Part shown: positions 14,783 to 23,166 of the stretch, one piece after another
How positions within the stretch are numbered: position 1 is the stretch's first letter
Layout: each line of letters opens with the position of its first letter
The notes under the pieces: model-generated
Database searches by the model: none
What the model was told of the DNA's origin: nothing
The model's input: the letters and a program-made list of their open reading frames with translations, nothing else
Origin: Pseudomonadota bacterium
GTDB taxonomy: Bacteria > Pseudomonadota > Gammaproteobacteria > Pseudomonadales > Pseudomonadaceae
Assembly (NCBI GenBank): GCA_023388335.1
Contig: JAEWGL010000004.1
Coordinates: 1 to 23,166, forward strand
Length of the DNA stretch: 23,166 nt
Direction: 5' to 3'
Translations under genes and position numbers: made by a program

Positions 14783-17700
14783 ATGACGGACTCCGCCCCT
14801 CCCTACAACGGCGTTCGCCACAAGGAAATCACCCAGATCAACACTGCCGCCGGCAAAGCACTGCCGGCGTTCAGCGCGCCGGACTTCTTCATCCAGGAGG
14901 ACACCGCCTTCGCCCCCAAGCGCAGCGGCCACGAGGTGCGCTTTTTCACCACTGGCGAGGACTACTACACCGATCTGGCCAAGGAAATCAGCCAGGCCCA
15001 GACATCGATCTTCATCACCGGCTGGCAGATCAACTACGACGTGACGCTCGATGGCAAGCAAAGCCTTTGGCAATGCCTGCACGCCGCGCTGGTGAAAACC
15101 GCCACGCTGAAAGTCTTCGTCATGCCCTGGCTGAGCCCCGCGGCAAGCGTCGGCACCCACGACTTCGAAACCGTGCTCGCGGTATTTCAACTCAACGCCG
15201 GCCTGGGGGGCGCGCGGGCGTTCTGCACGCCCGCGATCCAGCAAAGCGACATGAAAGGCCTGGGCTCGACCTTTTCCCATCACCAGAAATGCGTGGTGAT
15301 CGACAACCGGATCGGCTATGTCGGCGGCATCGACTTGGCATACGGACGGCGCGATGACAACAACTTCAGCCTCGATGACAGGGACCGCAAGGGCAATGAC
15401 GCCTACAACCCAGGGATTGCGCACTTGGGCTGGATGCCCATGCACCAACACGTAAGCCGCACCGGGCTGCTGATGGCCACGCTGTTCGACCTGTCCAGGC
15501 CCAGCGGTCAGGTTTCCGTCGGCCCGGATCACCTCAAGATGAACGTGGCGCTGCCTGCCCGCCACGGCCTGATCAATACCGCCGCCTGGTTCAAGGACCT
15601 GTTGGCCAGTCCGGCCCATCCCGCCATCGACTGGTTGTCCAAGGCAGGCAACAGCTTCAAGGAACAGCTCAGCGCCCTCGATCCGCTGGCGCCAGCCAAG
15701 CAGTACCTCACCGATAGGGTCATTCGGCAGATCACCCGCTTGATCAAGACCAACTGGGAACGGTTACCCCTCGCCGAGCCGCTCAAAGGTCAGGTGCAGG
15801 CCTGGATCAGGGAAGTCGAAACCAGCACCGGCAACCTGCACGCCGCCTTGCGCCTGCAAAGCCATGAGCTGATCAACAGGTGGATGAGCACCACCGACCT
15901 CGGTCGCCTGATCGCGATGTTCTGCGACAAGGGGTACGACGCCTTGCCCGCGGAAAAGATGGGTTGGCTGAACGATATCAATCAGGTCGCCACCTCACTG
16001 CTCGGGCACTTCTACGCCCTGTTGCAAAACCGTCTGGAGCACCACGAGGAGCCGTTCTACTACCTCAAGCACGACCCCCAACCACTGGCGTCCGCAGACT
16101 ACAGCACATTGGCCGCGGATCAACCCCGCATGCCGTGGCAGGACGTCCACAGCCGCATCGAAGGGCCGTCGGTCTATGACTTGTCCCGCAATTTCATTGA
16201 TCGCTGGAATGGCCAGCAAGCCTATATCGCCGACCTCAAGGGCGTTGAGAAAACCGACGTCATCGTCGCTGTCATGGAGTGGCTGAACACCCTCGCCAAG
16301 GACGCCGGGTTAGCCAACCACCTGGACGTCGACAATCGCATCCCGCTGCACCTGCCGCTGCCCAAACCGGTCTGGATCGACCAGCCCCAAGACCTGCCGA
16401 CGCCGCCGGCGATGGTGCGAGGCAAGGTCAGCGTGCAGGTGCTGCGCAGCGCCTCGGCCACCATGACGGCCCAGGAGGCCAAGGGCCGCCGCATGGCCAA
16501 CGTCAACCTGCCGTTGCCGCCTGGCATCAACGTGGGCGGGGTACAAGCCAACTGTCACAGCGCGATGCTCCAGGTCATTTCCAGTGCGCAGCACTTTATC
16601 TACATCGAGAACCAGTTCTTCCAGACGGATTTTGGCGATGAAGGTGAATTACCGACACGTAAACCGTTGTCCGGCCCCATGGCCAGCCTGCGGGATCCGG
16701 CCAGCCTGCGCCAGGACTACGTCGCCCGGATCAAGCTGCGCGAAGCGCTGCAAGAGCAAGACAGTGCCCTGATCGACTGGAAGGAAGTCGCCGCCATCGG
16801 TCAGGAGCCCGGCGAAGAGGCGCGGCAGTTTATCGACGGCTTCCTAACGATCTGGCGAACCAACGCCCAAGGCTGGCTCAGCAAAAAACTGGGCCAGGAG
16901 CAGACGCTTTCCAACAGCATCGGCAAGGCCCTGGCCGACCGGATCGGCCGGGCGGTCAACGAGAACCGTCCCTTCCACGTGTACCTGATCCTGCCGGTCC
17001 ATCCGGAAGGGGCGTTGAACGCACTGAACGTCATGCACCAGGTTCACCTGACCATGCAGAGCCTGGTGTTTGGCAAACAGAGCCTGGTCAAGCGGGTCCA
17101 GCGGTACATGGCAATGAAGGCGATGGTGGATCGGGGTTGCACGCGGGAAGAGGCCGAAAAAATCATCGAACGAAAAGACAGCGGCGGACGGCCTGTGTAT
17201 GCCCAACAGGATTGGACAACGTACCTGACCTTACTGAACCTGCGTACCTGGGGTTATCTCGGCGGCAGGGTAGTAACCGAGCAAATCTACGTGCATAGCA
17301 AATTGCTGATTGCAGACGATCGGGTAGCCATTTTGGGCAGTGCCAACATCAATGACCGCAGCCAATGTGGTACGCGCGACTCGGAACTGGCGGTGATCGT
17401 GCGTGACGGCGATCCAGTCGAGGTATTGCTCGATGGCAAGCACAAGCAAAAAGTGGGAAGAACCATCAACCAGTTGCGCAAGGATTTGTGGAAAAAGCAC
17501 TTCGGCTTGAGCCAGACCAAGAAGAGCGCTGTTCCTGCGTGTACCGGTTTGGAGGATTGCCTGGATCAACCGGCGGCAGAGCGAACGTGGCGAAGTATTC
17601 AGGAAAAAGCCAAAAGTAATGCGGAGCGGTATGCAAAAGCATTCAACTTTATACCCCAGGATTTCAGCTCGTTGCAAGTGATCGATACGTCGACAGCGCA

Positions 17701-18025
17701 TCTCTATCCGAACGGGTTTCCTGCATCCATCTGGCCAACATGGACGTATCGATCCACGCTAGAACTGGAATTTGGAGGCCAATTGGCAGATAGGCTTCCT
17801 CATGAGCACGCGTTCTGGGACAGCAAAAGCCTAATGGGTGTCAAACAGTATGCGTCACCGCAAGGTGTGGCAGGCTTTATTACTGCCTTACCCGTTAGCT
17901 GGACCAAGGGTGAGAACAATGACTCGGGATTGAACTTGACGATCATTGCCCACAACGATAGTAAAAACGACCTGTATTTCACTGACTTGAAAAACCCGAT
18001 GACCCGCCAAGAGCACAATTCATGA
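14783..18025 (+). CDS. tle5: Type VI secretion phospholipase D effector, Tle5/PldA-like
   Basis: A 1080-residue phospholipase D superfamily protein with two HKD motifs: His-x-Lys-x4-Asp at HQKCVVID (His167) and HSKLLIAD (His838). GG.D and GSANINDRS follow them, as in active enzymes. Size, wide motif spacing and lack of a signal peptide match the Tle5 group of T6SS lipase effectors (P. aeruginosa PldA, about 1100 residues), which cleave phosphatidylethanolamine in target membranes. AGGGA at 14769-14773 is spaced 9 bp from the ATG at 14783 and only 3 bp from an alternative in-frame ATG at 14777; the first is preferred. The region between the motifs contains the usual IYIENQFF segment. The gene ends with an ATGA overlap into a secreted immunity-like gene. 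No vgrG, hcp or adaptor gene is adjacent, so loading would be in trans. The last 140 or so codons are less GC-rich than the rest. Confidence 0.87.
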   Translation: MTDSAPPYNGVRHKEITQINTAAGKALPAFSAPDFFIQEDTAFAPKRSGHEVRFFTTGEDYYTDLAKEISQAQTSIFITGWQINYDVTLDGKQSLWQCLHAALVKTATLKVFVMPWLSPAASVGTHDFETVLAVFQLNAGLGGARAFCTPAIQQSDMKGLGSTFSHHQKCVVIDNRIGYVGGIDLAYGRRDDNNFSLDDRDRKGNDAYNPGIAHLGWMPMHQHVSRTGLLMATLFDLSRPSGQVSVGPDHLKMNVALPARHGLINTAAWFKDLLASPAHPAIDWLSKAGNSFKEQLSALDPLAPAKQYLTDRVIRQITRLIKTNWERLPLAEPLKGQVQAWIREVETSTGNLHAALRLQSHELINRWMSTTDLGRLIAMFCDKGYDALPAEKMGWLNDINQVATSLLGHFYALLQNRLEHHEEPFYYLKHDPQPLASADYSTLAADQPRMPWQDVHSRIEGPSVYDLSRNFIDRWNGQQAYIADLKGVEKTDVIVAVMEWLNTLAKDAGLANHLDVDNRIPLHLPLPKPVWIDQPQDLPTPPAMVRGKVSVQVLRSASATMTAQEAKGRRMANVNLPLPPGINVGGVQANCHSAMLQVISSAQHFIYIENQFFQTDFGDEGELPTRKPLSGPMASLRDPASLRQDYVARIKLREALQEQDSALIDWKEVAAIGQEPGEEARQFIDGFLTIWRTNAQGWLSKKLGQEQTLSNSIGKALADRIGRAVNENRPFHVYLILPVHPEGALNALNVMHQVHLTMQSLVFGKQSLVKRVQRYMAMKAMVDRGCTREEAEKIIERKDSGGRPVYAQQDWTTYLTLLNLRTWGYLGGRVVTEQIYVHSKLLIADDRVAILGSANINDRSQCGTRDSELAVIVRDGDPVEVLLDGKHKQKVGRTINQLRKDLWKKHFGLSQTKKSAVPACTGLEDCLDQPAAERTWRSIQEKAKSNAERYAKAFNFIPQDFSSLQVIDTSTAHLYPNGFPASIWPTWTYRSTLELEFGGQLADRLPHEHAFWDSKSLMGVKQYASPQGVAGFITALPVSWTKGENNDSGLNLTIIAHNDSKNDLYFTDLKNPMTRQEHNS

Positions 18026-19128
18026 TCCGCGTAATAACTGTATTTGCGAGCCTGCTATCAGGTGCTCAGGCCGCACCGGCAAGTCCTGTTTTTGAAGAAT
18101 GCCTAGGGCGCATCAGGTTTCAAACGCCCGAAAAATTTAGCTGGGCCACTTATGATATTGAAAACTACAAAATAAACAGCGCTGGAGGGCATACTTTCTC
18201 AAAAAACGTCGGCGCAGTCGGTGATTATGTAAGGTATGACTATAGCGAGCTGCTCATCAAAGTCAGCAACATGACAACGCGCGAAGAGTTCGACAGGACT
18301 CGTAGCATTGTATTTCATAGCGTTGAGTTTTATAAAGACCATCTTAAAGATAGATTGGAAACCAATAAACGTCTTCTCGCAACCGTTAAGCGATTAAAAT
18401 ATTCTGCGAATGTCATTGAGGATCAAGCGAATACAATTAAAGAGCTTGAAGAGCAAATACAGAAAACGAAAGTATATGAATTCGATCTCGGAATCGTTGA
18501 TGCTTATGTATTAGGAAGCGAAAAAACTCCACACGAGATCTTCCTCTGGCGCAACAACCGCGTGTTCTACTTCCACATGAACAAACCCGGCACCGATTCC
18601 GCACAGCGCCTCAAAGACCTCATTGCCCGCTTCGAGCCCCGTGAGCTGTATCAAGTGCCTGAAGGCCCCGGTGTATGCATGCCTTACGGTTTTATCCATG
18701 ACGATGGCAACACGGGTTTCAGCGTCAAGAACAGCCTGCGCTTCACCAGCACTCCGAACGTGATCATGAGCATGATCAACGCTTCACCAGATGACCCGAC
18801 CAGACCCACCCGAGGCACCTACAACACCGACTACAGCCCCGGCTACGATGCGGAAAAATGGAAAAAGTCGAAAATCATGGAGAAGTTCTTCTTCGGCAAT
18901 CGCATGACCACCCTAAAAGGCTGGCGACTCGATCCACGCCCTGAATCTGGCGAGCAGGAACGCGCCTGGTTCGCCATCGCCCATGTTGGCGGCCTGGTCA
19001 GACCGCTGCTGGCGGTGCAGATGTTCACCTTCCAGAAAGGTACCGACGGCCTGAAAGACCTGACGCCCCCGCCCGAGGCGGTAATTCCGAAATTCCTCAA
19101 GCTGACACAGAGCATTCGCGAGCAATAA
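18022..19128 (+). CDS. Putative periplasmic immunity protein for the Tle5-like effector (Tli-type)
   Basis: A 368-residue protein beginning with a short signal peptide (MIRVITVFASLLSGAQA, cleavage near 17-18), so it should act in the periplasm, where a Tle5 lipase attacks. The start of the mature part (CLGRIRFQTPE) and the two-part layout recall the Tli4-type T6SS lipase immunity proteins. Residues about 105-155 are charged and helix-rich, possibly coiled coil. The C-terminal half contains YSPGYDAEKWKKSK and WFAIAHVGG. The ATG overlaps the effector stop (ATGA), which gives tight co-translation, as expected for toxin and antidote. Codons about 30-172 are AT-rich (near 40% G+C by hand count) and the rest is near 58%, a sharp change inside one gene. 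Immunity function is inferred from position and export signal rather than proven homology. Confidence 0.72.
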   Translation: MIRVITVFASLLSGAQAAPASPVFEECLGRIRFQTPEKFSWATYDIENYKINSAGGHTFSKNVGAVGDYVRYDYSELLIKVSNMTTREEFDRTRSIVFHSVEFYKDHLKDRLETNKRLLATVKRLKYSANVIEDQANTIKELEEQIQKTKVYEFDLGIVDAYVLGSEKTPHEIFLWRNNRVFYFHMNKPGTDSAQRLKDLIARFEPRELYQVPEGPGVCMPYGFIHDDGNTGFSVKNSLRFTSTPNVIMSMINASPDDPTRPTRGTYNTDYSPGYDAEKWKKSKIMEKFFFGNRMTTLKGWRLDPRPESGEQERAWFAIAHVGGLVRPLLAVQMFTFQKGTDGLKDLTPPPEAVIPKFLKLTQSIREQ

Positions 19129-19182
19129 CGGCCGACGGGGCAGATTGATTTATGCACAGCGCTGAAATTAGGCGCTAGAAAA

Positions 19183-19209
19183 ACCGTCGCCATTCTATGG
19201 ATTGACGGT
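19183..19209. repeat. Weak inverted repeat between immunity gene and terC-like gene
   Basis: ACCGTC and GACGGT pair around a 15-nt loop in the 169-bp gap between convergent genes. No T-run follows. It may help end transcription; nothing else is recognised in this gap. Confidence 0.25.
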
Positions 19210-19297
19210 GAAATCGTTTATGGGATACGGCAACGCTCAGAGGGTTGATCAAGTTATCCAGGAGTTGAGTCGGCTTAAGTCTTGCTCGTCCTAATAG

Positions 19298-20449
19298 TCA
19301 GACCCGCGGAGGCGGATGTTTTTCCCCGGCAACCGCGCCGCTTTCGTTGCGGGGCGAGCCCGGAGCCACGGTGCCGGTTTTCACTACGCCCGTTTGCGCG
19401 AGGCTCGCTTGCAGGTCGGGCTCGGCCGCGGTGGCAGGGCCCTCCGAGCGGCCCGCAGGCGTGCCACTGTCGCCCACCTGACCTCGGGTCTTGAACAGCG
19501 ATAGCAGCACCCCGCCCAGCAGCAGCGCCAGGGTCACTCCCAGCGACAGCAGCGCGGGAACATTCCCGACCATGCCGTGGTAGAAGATCTTGCAACCGAT
19601 GAAGATCAGCACCAGGGCCAGCGCGTACTTGAGGTAGACGAAGCGGTGCATCAGGGCCGCGAGGGCAAAATACAAGGAGCGCAGGCCGAGGATGGCGAAG
19701 ATGTTCGAGGTGTAGACGATGAACGGGTCCTGGGTGATGGCGAAAATAGCCGGAACGCTGTCGACCGCGAACACCAAATCGGCAAGCTCTATCAACACCA
19801 GGGCAAGGAACAGCGGTGTGGCGTAGCGCAGGGCCTTGGACTGGCCAGGTGGGGTGAGGTGGACGAAGAAGTGCGCGCCGTGGATCTGCTCGGTGACGCG
19901 TATGTGTCGGCGCACGAAGCGCAGCACGGGGTTGTTCGCCAGGTCCGGGTGGCTGTCTTCGCGGGAGAAGAACATCTTGATCCCGGTAAACAGCAGGAAG
20001 GCGCCGAAGATGTACAACACCCAGGCGAAGTTCTGCACCAGCGCCGCGCCCACGCCGATCATGATCGCCCGCAGGAACACCACCCCCAGGATGCCCCAGA
20101 ACAGCACGCGGTGCTGGTAACGGCGGGGGATGGCGAAGAAGCTGAAGATCATCGCCATGACAAAGACATTGTCCATCGACAGCGACTGCTCGACCAGGAA
20201 CCCGGTGTAGAACTCCAGCGCCGATTGCGCGCCCAGCTCGTACCAGACCCACGCGCCGAACAGCACGCCGACGCTGAAATAGCCGGAATACAGCAGCAGG
20301 CTTTCGCGCATCTCGATTTCGCGGTCTTGCCGGTGCAGTACGCCCAGGTCCAGGACCAGCAGGGCGACGACAACGCTGATGAAGACCAGCCACAGCCAAG
20401 TGCTGGTGCCGAGCAAGGGTGTGTAAAGCAATGCCTGCAGAGCCGCCAT
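19298..20449 (-). CDS. TerC/Alx-family integral membrane protein
   Basis: A 383-residue polytopic membrane protein. SLSMDNVFVMAMIFSFF in the first half and ELADLVFAVDSVPAIFAIT in the second are the paired acidic motifs of the TerC family, which bind a cation within the membrane. Family members (Alx, MntP-like TerC) export manganese or supply it to secreted proteins, and some take part in tellurite resistance. About eight hydrophobic segments are followed by a hydrophilic tail of roughly 60 residues rich in Gly, Pro, Ala and Glu, longer than in E. coli Alx. The ATG at 20449 has a strong AAGGAGG at 5-bp spacing. No ter operon genes are nearby, so manganese handling is more likely than tellurite resistance. 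I could not see a yybP-ykoY manganese riboswitch in the leader. Confidence 0.9.
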   Translation of the reverse strand: MAALQALLYTPLLGTSTWLWLVFISVVVALLVLDLGVLHRQDREIEMRESLLLYSGYFSVGVLFGAWVWYELGAQSALEFYTGFLVEQSLSMDNVFVMAMIFSFFAIPRRYQHRVLFWGILGVVFLRAIMIGVGAALVQNFAWVLYIFGAFLLFTGIKMFFSREDSHPDLANNPVLRFVRRHIRVTEQIHGAHFFVHLTPPGQSKALRYATPLFLALVLIELADLVFAVDSVPAIFAITQDPFIVYTSNIFAILGLRSLYFALAALMHRFVYLKYALALVLIFIGCKIFYHGMVGNVPALLSLGVTLALLLGGVLLSLFKTRGQVGDSGTPAGRSEGPATAAEPDLQASLAQTGVVKTGTVAPGSPRNESGAVAGEKHPPPRV

Positions 20450-20630
20450 GCGCCCCTCCTTGATTGTCGACGTTGCTGAGCAACAGTGGTTCCGACATGG
20501 CGGCTTGGCAACCGTCAGAGGGGCCCGGCATCACTGCTTTTGAGCCTAGACCGACTTTGCAGCGCTGCCGAACGGGAGGGTGTAACATTTTTTTGCCCGC
20601 TAAGCCTGGCAGTTTGCCGCAAGGGCTCTC

Positions 20631-21941
20631 TCAGTACACCCATACCTCGACCCGGCGGTTGCGCAAGCGTCCTTGCTCCAGATCGTTGCCGGCGACCGGC
20701 AGGTCATCCCCCAGCCCCATCACTTCGCGTACTTCGACCCCCGCGCGCGCCAGTTCCCGGCGCACGGCCATGGCCCGTAGCCGCGAGAGCAGGTCAGCCC
20801 GGCCTAGCGTAGCCTTCGGGTCGCCGAAACCCACCAGTACCGCCTTGTGTTGTAGCTTGTCGGCATGGCGCAGGTACTCGGTGACCCGCAGCACGTCGCG
20901 CAGGGCTTTGTTGTCGAGGCTGGCGCTGCCTTCCTGGAAGCGGAAATTCACCGTCAGGCGCCGTGCTTCAGTCGCCAGTGCCCGGTAACGCGGCGGCATG
21001 TCGGCCTGCGCGGGCATCGGCAGGGCCCATACCTGCTGGGAGATGAACCCCTGCTCGGCAACGATGGCCTGGCCTGCCCGGCTTTGCGCGAAGTCCGCCA
21101 AGGCCTGGACCTGGGGCTTGGCTGCCTTGCCGGGCAGATAGAGGTACAAGCGCCGGGAAAGAGGGTAATCCTCGCTGGCCACCAGGGCAGGCGTGGGCAG
21201 CATGGCCGGCGCATGGCCCTCGGCGATCGCCAGTACCTTGGCGCCGTGGACTGCCGCGAGGCTGCTGAAGCCGATGGCCTGGCGATCAGCCTTGACCCGC
21301 GCCGCGAGCGCTTCACTGGATTCGAAGCGTTGCGCGTGGTGGGCGAGGGCGGCGTGGTGCGGGTCCAGCACTAGCGCCTTGAAGGTCTCATAGGTGCCGG
21401 AGCGATCATCGCGGGCGTAGAGGCTGATGGTACCTGCGGTAATACCCAGCTGCTCCCACCGCGTGACCTGCCCGCTGAAGACCTGGGCCAGTTGCGCGGT
21501 GCTCAACTGCGGCAGCGGGTTGTCGGGGTGGACGATTACCGCCACCCCATCCAGGCCAATCACTTGCTCGGACGCCGGGCTGCGCAGGTCGCCCAGAGCC
21601 TGCAACTGGCGGCTTTCGCTGTCGCTGATCGACCGTGAGGCGGTGGCCAGGTCGGCGTCCCCGCTACGCAGGGCGGTGAAGCCGGTGCTGGAGCCATGGG
21701 CGGCGATGTCGATGCGCAGGGAATGTCCGTGGACATCGCGCGCGCGGACCTGCAGCTCGTTGACGTCCGCACCGGGTACGGTCTCGATGGCCGTGGCCCC
21801 TTGCGCTTGCAGCAGGCCTCGTACCAGGGCCGGCGCCAATGTGGCGCCGATGGTGTTGGAGCCCTGGATGCGCAACTGTACGGGTTCGGCCAGGGCCAGC
21901 CAGGGGAGCACGCAGAGCAGGGAGAGCAGGAAGCGGCGCAT
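20631..21941 (-). CDS. PstS-like phosphate-binding domain fused to OmpA C-terminal domain
   Basis: A 436-residue exported protein. Residues 1-18 are a signal peptide (MRRFLLSLLCVLPWLALA). Residues about 20-305 are a PstS-like periplasmic binding domain with GSNTIG (27-32), HGSSTGF (82-88) and DDRSGTYETF (178-187), where the serines, Arg and SGT would ligate phosphate. Residues about 328-436 are an OmpA-type peptidoglycan-binding domain: VNFRFQEGSASLD, GFGD with Asp374, LSRLRA with Arg389, and the end NRRVEVWV. Asp374 and Arg389 match the pair that binds diaminopimelate. The start at 21941 places the signal peptide at the N-terminus; an in-frame ATG at 21962 has no ribosome site. No pstC, pstA or pstB gene is adjacent, so the protein may scavenge, sense or tether phosphate-binding activity at the cell wall rather than feed an ABC importer. 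Downstream neighbour is the TerC-like gene, 181 bp on. Confidence 0.85.
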   Translation of the reverse strand: MRRFLLSLLCVLPWLALAEPVQLRIQGSNTIGATLAPALVRGLLQAQGATAIETVPGADVNELQVRARDVHGHSLRIDIAAHGSSTGFTALRSGDADLATASRSISDSESRQLQALGDLRSPASEQVIGLDGVAVIVHPDNPLPQLSTAQLAQVFSGQVTRWEQLGITAGTISLYARDDRSGTYETFKALVLDPHHAALAHHAQRFESSEALAARVKADRQAIGFSSLAAVHGAKVLAIAEGHAPAMLPTPALVASEDYPLSRRLYLYLPGKAAKPQVQALADFAQSRAGQAIVAEQGFISQQVWALPMPAQADMPPRYRALATEARRLTVNFRFQEGSASLDNKALRDVLRVTEYLRHADKLQHKAVLVGFGDPKATLGRADLLSRLRAMAVRRELARAGVEVREVMGLGDDLPVAGNDLEQGRLRNRRVEVWVY

Positions 21942-22071
21942 GCCGTGGATGACCTGTGGCATAGGGTTGCCGCGCAGATTACGACAGCGGGGTGACGGAT
22001 AGATGACAGCGGCGTCAGCGTTTGCGGGTAAGCCGGAACACCGGGTCGCCGACCCTGCGGGTTTGTCCTGC

Positions 22072-22098
22072 GGCCACGGCGCGGTCTACGCCGTGGCC
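22072..22098 (-). terminator. Strong hairpin downstream of the NCS1 permease
   Basis: GGCCACGGCG and CGCCGTGGCC form a perfect 10-bp stem around a CGGTCTA loop. It starts 17 bp beyond the permease stop codon on the minus strand. There is no U-tract, so it may act with Rho or protect the transcript end. Confidence 0.5.
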
Positions 22099-22115
22099 TG
22101 TGCTGAACGTCTCGA

Positions 22116-23166
22116 TCAGTGCGCCTCAGGCACGATCATCCGCTGCGGTGCCTGCCGCGCGCGTCGACGGGCCACGCAGTAGTACAACACGCTGGGCACC
22201 ACCAGGCCGATGATCCACGACAGGTCCACGCCGCCCAGGTGCGCCACCATCGGCCCGGTGTAGAGCTTGGTGGCGATGAAGGGCATCTGCACCAGCACGC
22301 CGAGGGTGTAGACGATGATGCCGGGCCAGTTCCAGCGGCCGTAACGGGCGTTGGGGTCGGCCAGGGCGGGGATGTCGTAGCGCTCTTTGGTGATGAAGTA
22401 GTAGTCCACCAGGTTGACCGCGCTCCAAGGCACGAAGAAGGTCAGCAGGAACAGGATGAACGACTTGAAGGCGGTGAGAAACGAGTGTTGCCCGAGCAGG
22501 GCCACCAGCGTCGCGGTGCCGACGATTCCCAGGACGAACACCAGGCGTTGGCTGCGGGTGATGTTCAGGTGTCCGCGAAAGCCGCTGATGATGGTGGCGA
22601 TGCACATGAAGCTGCCGTAGGAGTTGAGCGTGGAGATGGTCACCTTGCCGAAGGCGATGCTGAAGTACAGCAGCGCCGCCGTGGTGCCCGCGCCGCCAAG
22701 GCCGACGATGTAGGCCACTTCACGTCCCGAGAACTGCCCGTTGGCGATGGCCGCCGCGAATACCCCGAGCATCATCGAGGCCTGGGCGCCGAGGACCGAC
22801 CCCAGGCCCGCGGCGAGGAAGGTTTTCACTGGCGAGGTGCGGCTGGGCAGGTAGCGCGAATAGTCCGCGACATAAGGGCCAAAGGAAATCTGCCAGGAGG
22901 CTGACAGTGACACCGCGAGCAGAAACGACGCCCAGCTGAAATGACGGTTGTCGAGCAGTTGGCCGATGTCGGCGATGGTCAGGATGCGGCTGAACAGGTA
23001 GACGAAGGCAATGATGCCCAGCACGCTGGCGACCCGGCCGATCCAGTGGATCATGCGGTAGCCGAACACGGTGACCAGCACGATCACGCTGGCGAAGATG
23101 AGGATGCCGACGCTGTCGCTGACGTCCAGCAGCTGGCCGATCGCCTGGCCCGACAAGACCGTGCCG
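22116..23166 (-). CDS. NCS1-family nucleobase (purine/cytosine) permease, 5' end cut by window
   Basis: The frame is open from the stop at 22116 to the right edge, about 350 codons; the N-terminus lies outside. The protein has roughly nine to ten hydrophobic segments. SWQISFGPYVADYSRYLP is the typical NCS1 segment, and FFVPWSAVNLVDYYFI followed by YGRWNWPGI is typical of the C-terminal half. NCS1 carriers (CodB, PurP-like, allantoin, hydantoin and thiamine transporters) import nucleobases or related heterocycles with H+ or Na+. Specificity cannot be settled without the first helices. A TTG near the edge could be mistaken for a start but is internal, since family sequence continues before it. 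No catabolic genes are visible on this side. Confidence 0.9.
   Translation of the reverse strand, partial: GTVLSGQAIGQLLDVSDSVGILIFASVIVLVTVFGYRMIHWIGRVASVLGIIAFVYLFSRILTIADIGQLLDNRHFSWASFLLAVSLSASWQISFGPYVADYSRYLPSRTSPVKTFLAAGLGSVLGAQASMMLGVFAAAIANGQFSGREVAYIVGLGGAGTTAALLYFSIAFGKVTISTLNSYGSFMCIATIISGFRGHLNITRSQRLVFVLGIVGTATLVALLGQHSFLTAFKSFILFLLTFFVPWSAVNLVDYYFITKERYDIPALADPNARYGRWNWPGIIVYTLGVLVQMPFIATKLYTGPMVAHLGGVDLSWIIGLVVPSVLYYCVARRRARQAPQRMIVPEAH

Noticed and set aside
20450..20630. Possible yybP-ykoY manganese riboswitch upstream of the TerC-like gene
   Set aside because: Expected from family knowledge, but the conserved GGGGAGUA loop sequences were not found on the transcribed strand.
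20581..20640. Terminator for the PstS-OmpA gene using the TTTTTT run near 20588
   Set aside because: On the minus strand this run is A, not U, and the paired arms are short and far apart, so it cannot form an intrinsic terminator in the needed direction.

Overview
The window is GC-rich, densely coded chromosomal DNA that looks like Pseudomonas, most likely the P. putida/fluorescens side of the genus. The evidence is the codon use, the gene families and the arrangement. I see no rRNA, tRNA, CRISPR array, integrase or insertion sequence. Fourteen confident protein genes and one plausible micro-ORF are visible. Genes at both ends are cut by the window.

Left (1-3079): a MocR-type regulator (GntR DNA-binding domain plus aminotransferase-like domain, 3' end missing) is divergent from a GABA-permease-like amino acid transporter. 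The 462-bp gap between them holds a direct repeat suited to a MocR operator and several hairpins ahead of the permease.

3156-8043: a sugar-nucleotide/galactofuranose module. galE (UDP-glucose 4-epimerase) points left. A TuaH-like glycosyltransferase, glf (UDP-galactopyranose mutase) and a cytoplasmic GH1-like glycoside hydrolase form a tightly overlapping operon pointing right. GalE would supply UDP-galactopyranose, Glf would convert it to UDP-galactofuranose, and the glycosyltransferase would transfer it. The role of the hydrolase is open.

8077-11956: an MFS metabolite/H+ symporter is divergent from an M42-family metallo-aminopeptidase. A stand-alone IscS-like cysteine desulfurase follows, convergent with the peptidase.

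11957-14506: a very AT-rich gap, then a LysR regulator divergent from an ACAD10/11-like acyl-CoA dehydrogenase. A perfect LysR-type dyad lies between them.

14679-19128: the most interesting part is a self-contained toxin/immunity cassette. It consists of a 33-codon ORF, a 1080-residue two-HKD phospholipase D of the type VI secretion Tle5/PldA type, and a signal-peptide-bearing immunity-like protein. Consecutive reading frames meet at ATGA overlaps. No vgrG, hcp or apparatus gene is nearby. Base composition drops at the 3' end of the toxin and through the first half of the immunity gene, then returns sharply to the Pseudomonas level, which suggests exchange of a specificity module.

19298-23166: a TerC-family membrane protein, a secreted PstS-like phosphate-binding domain fused to an OmpA peptidoglycan-binding domain (no pst transporter genes nearby), and an NCS1-family nucleobase permease that runs off the right edge. 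All three are on the minus strand.
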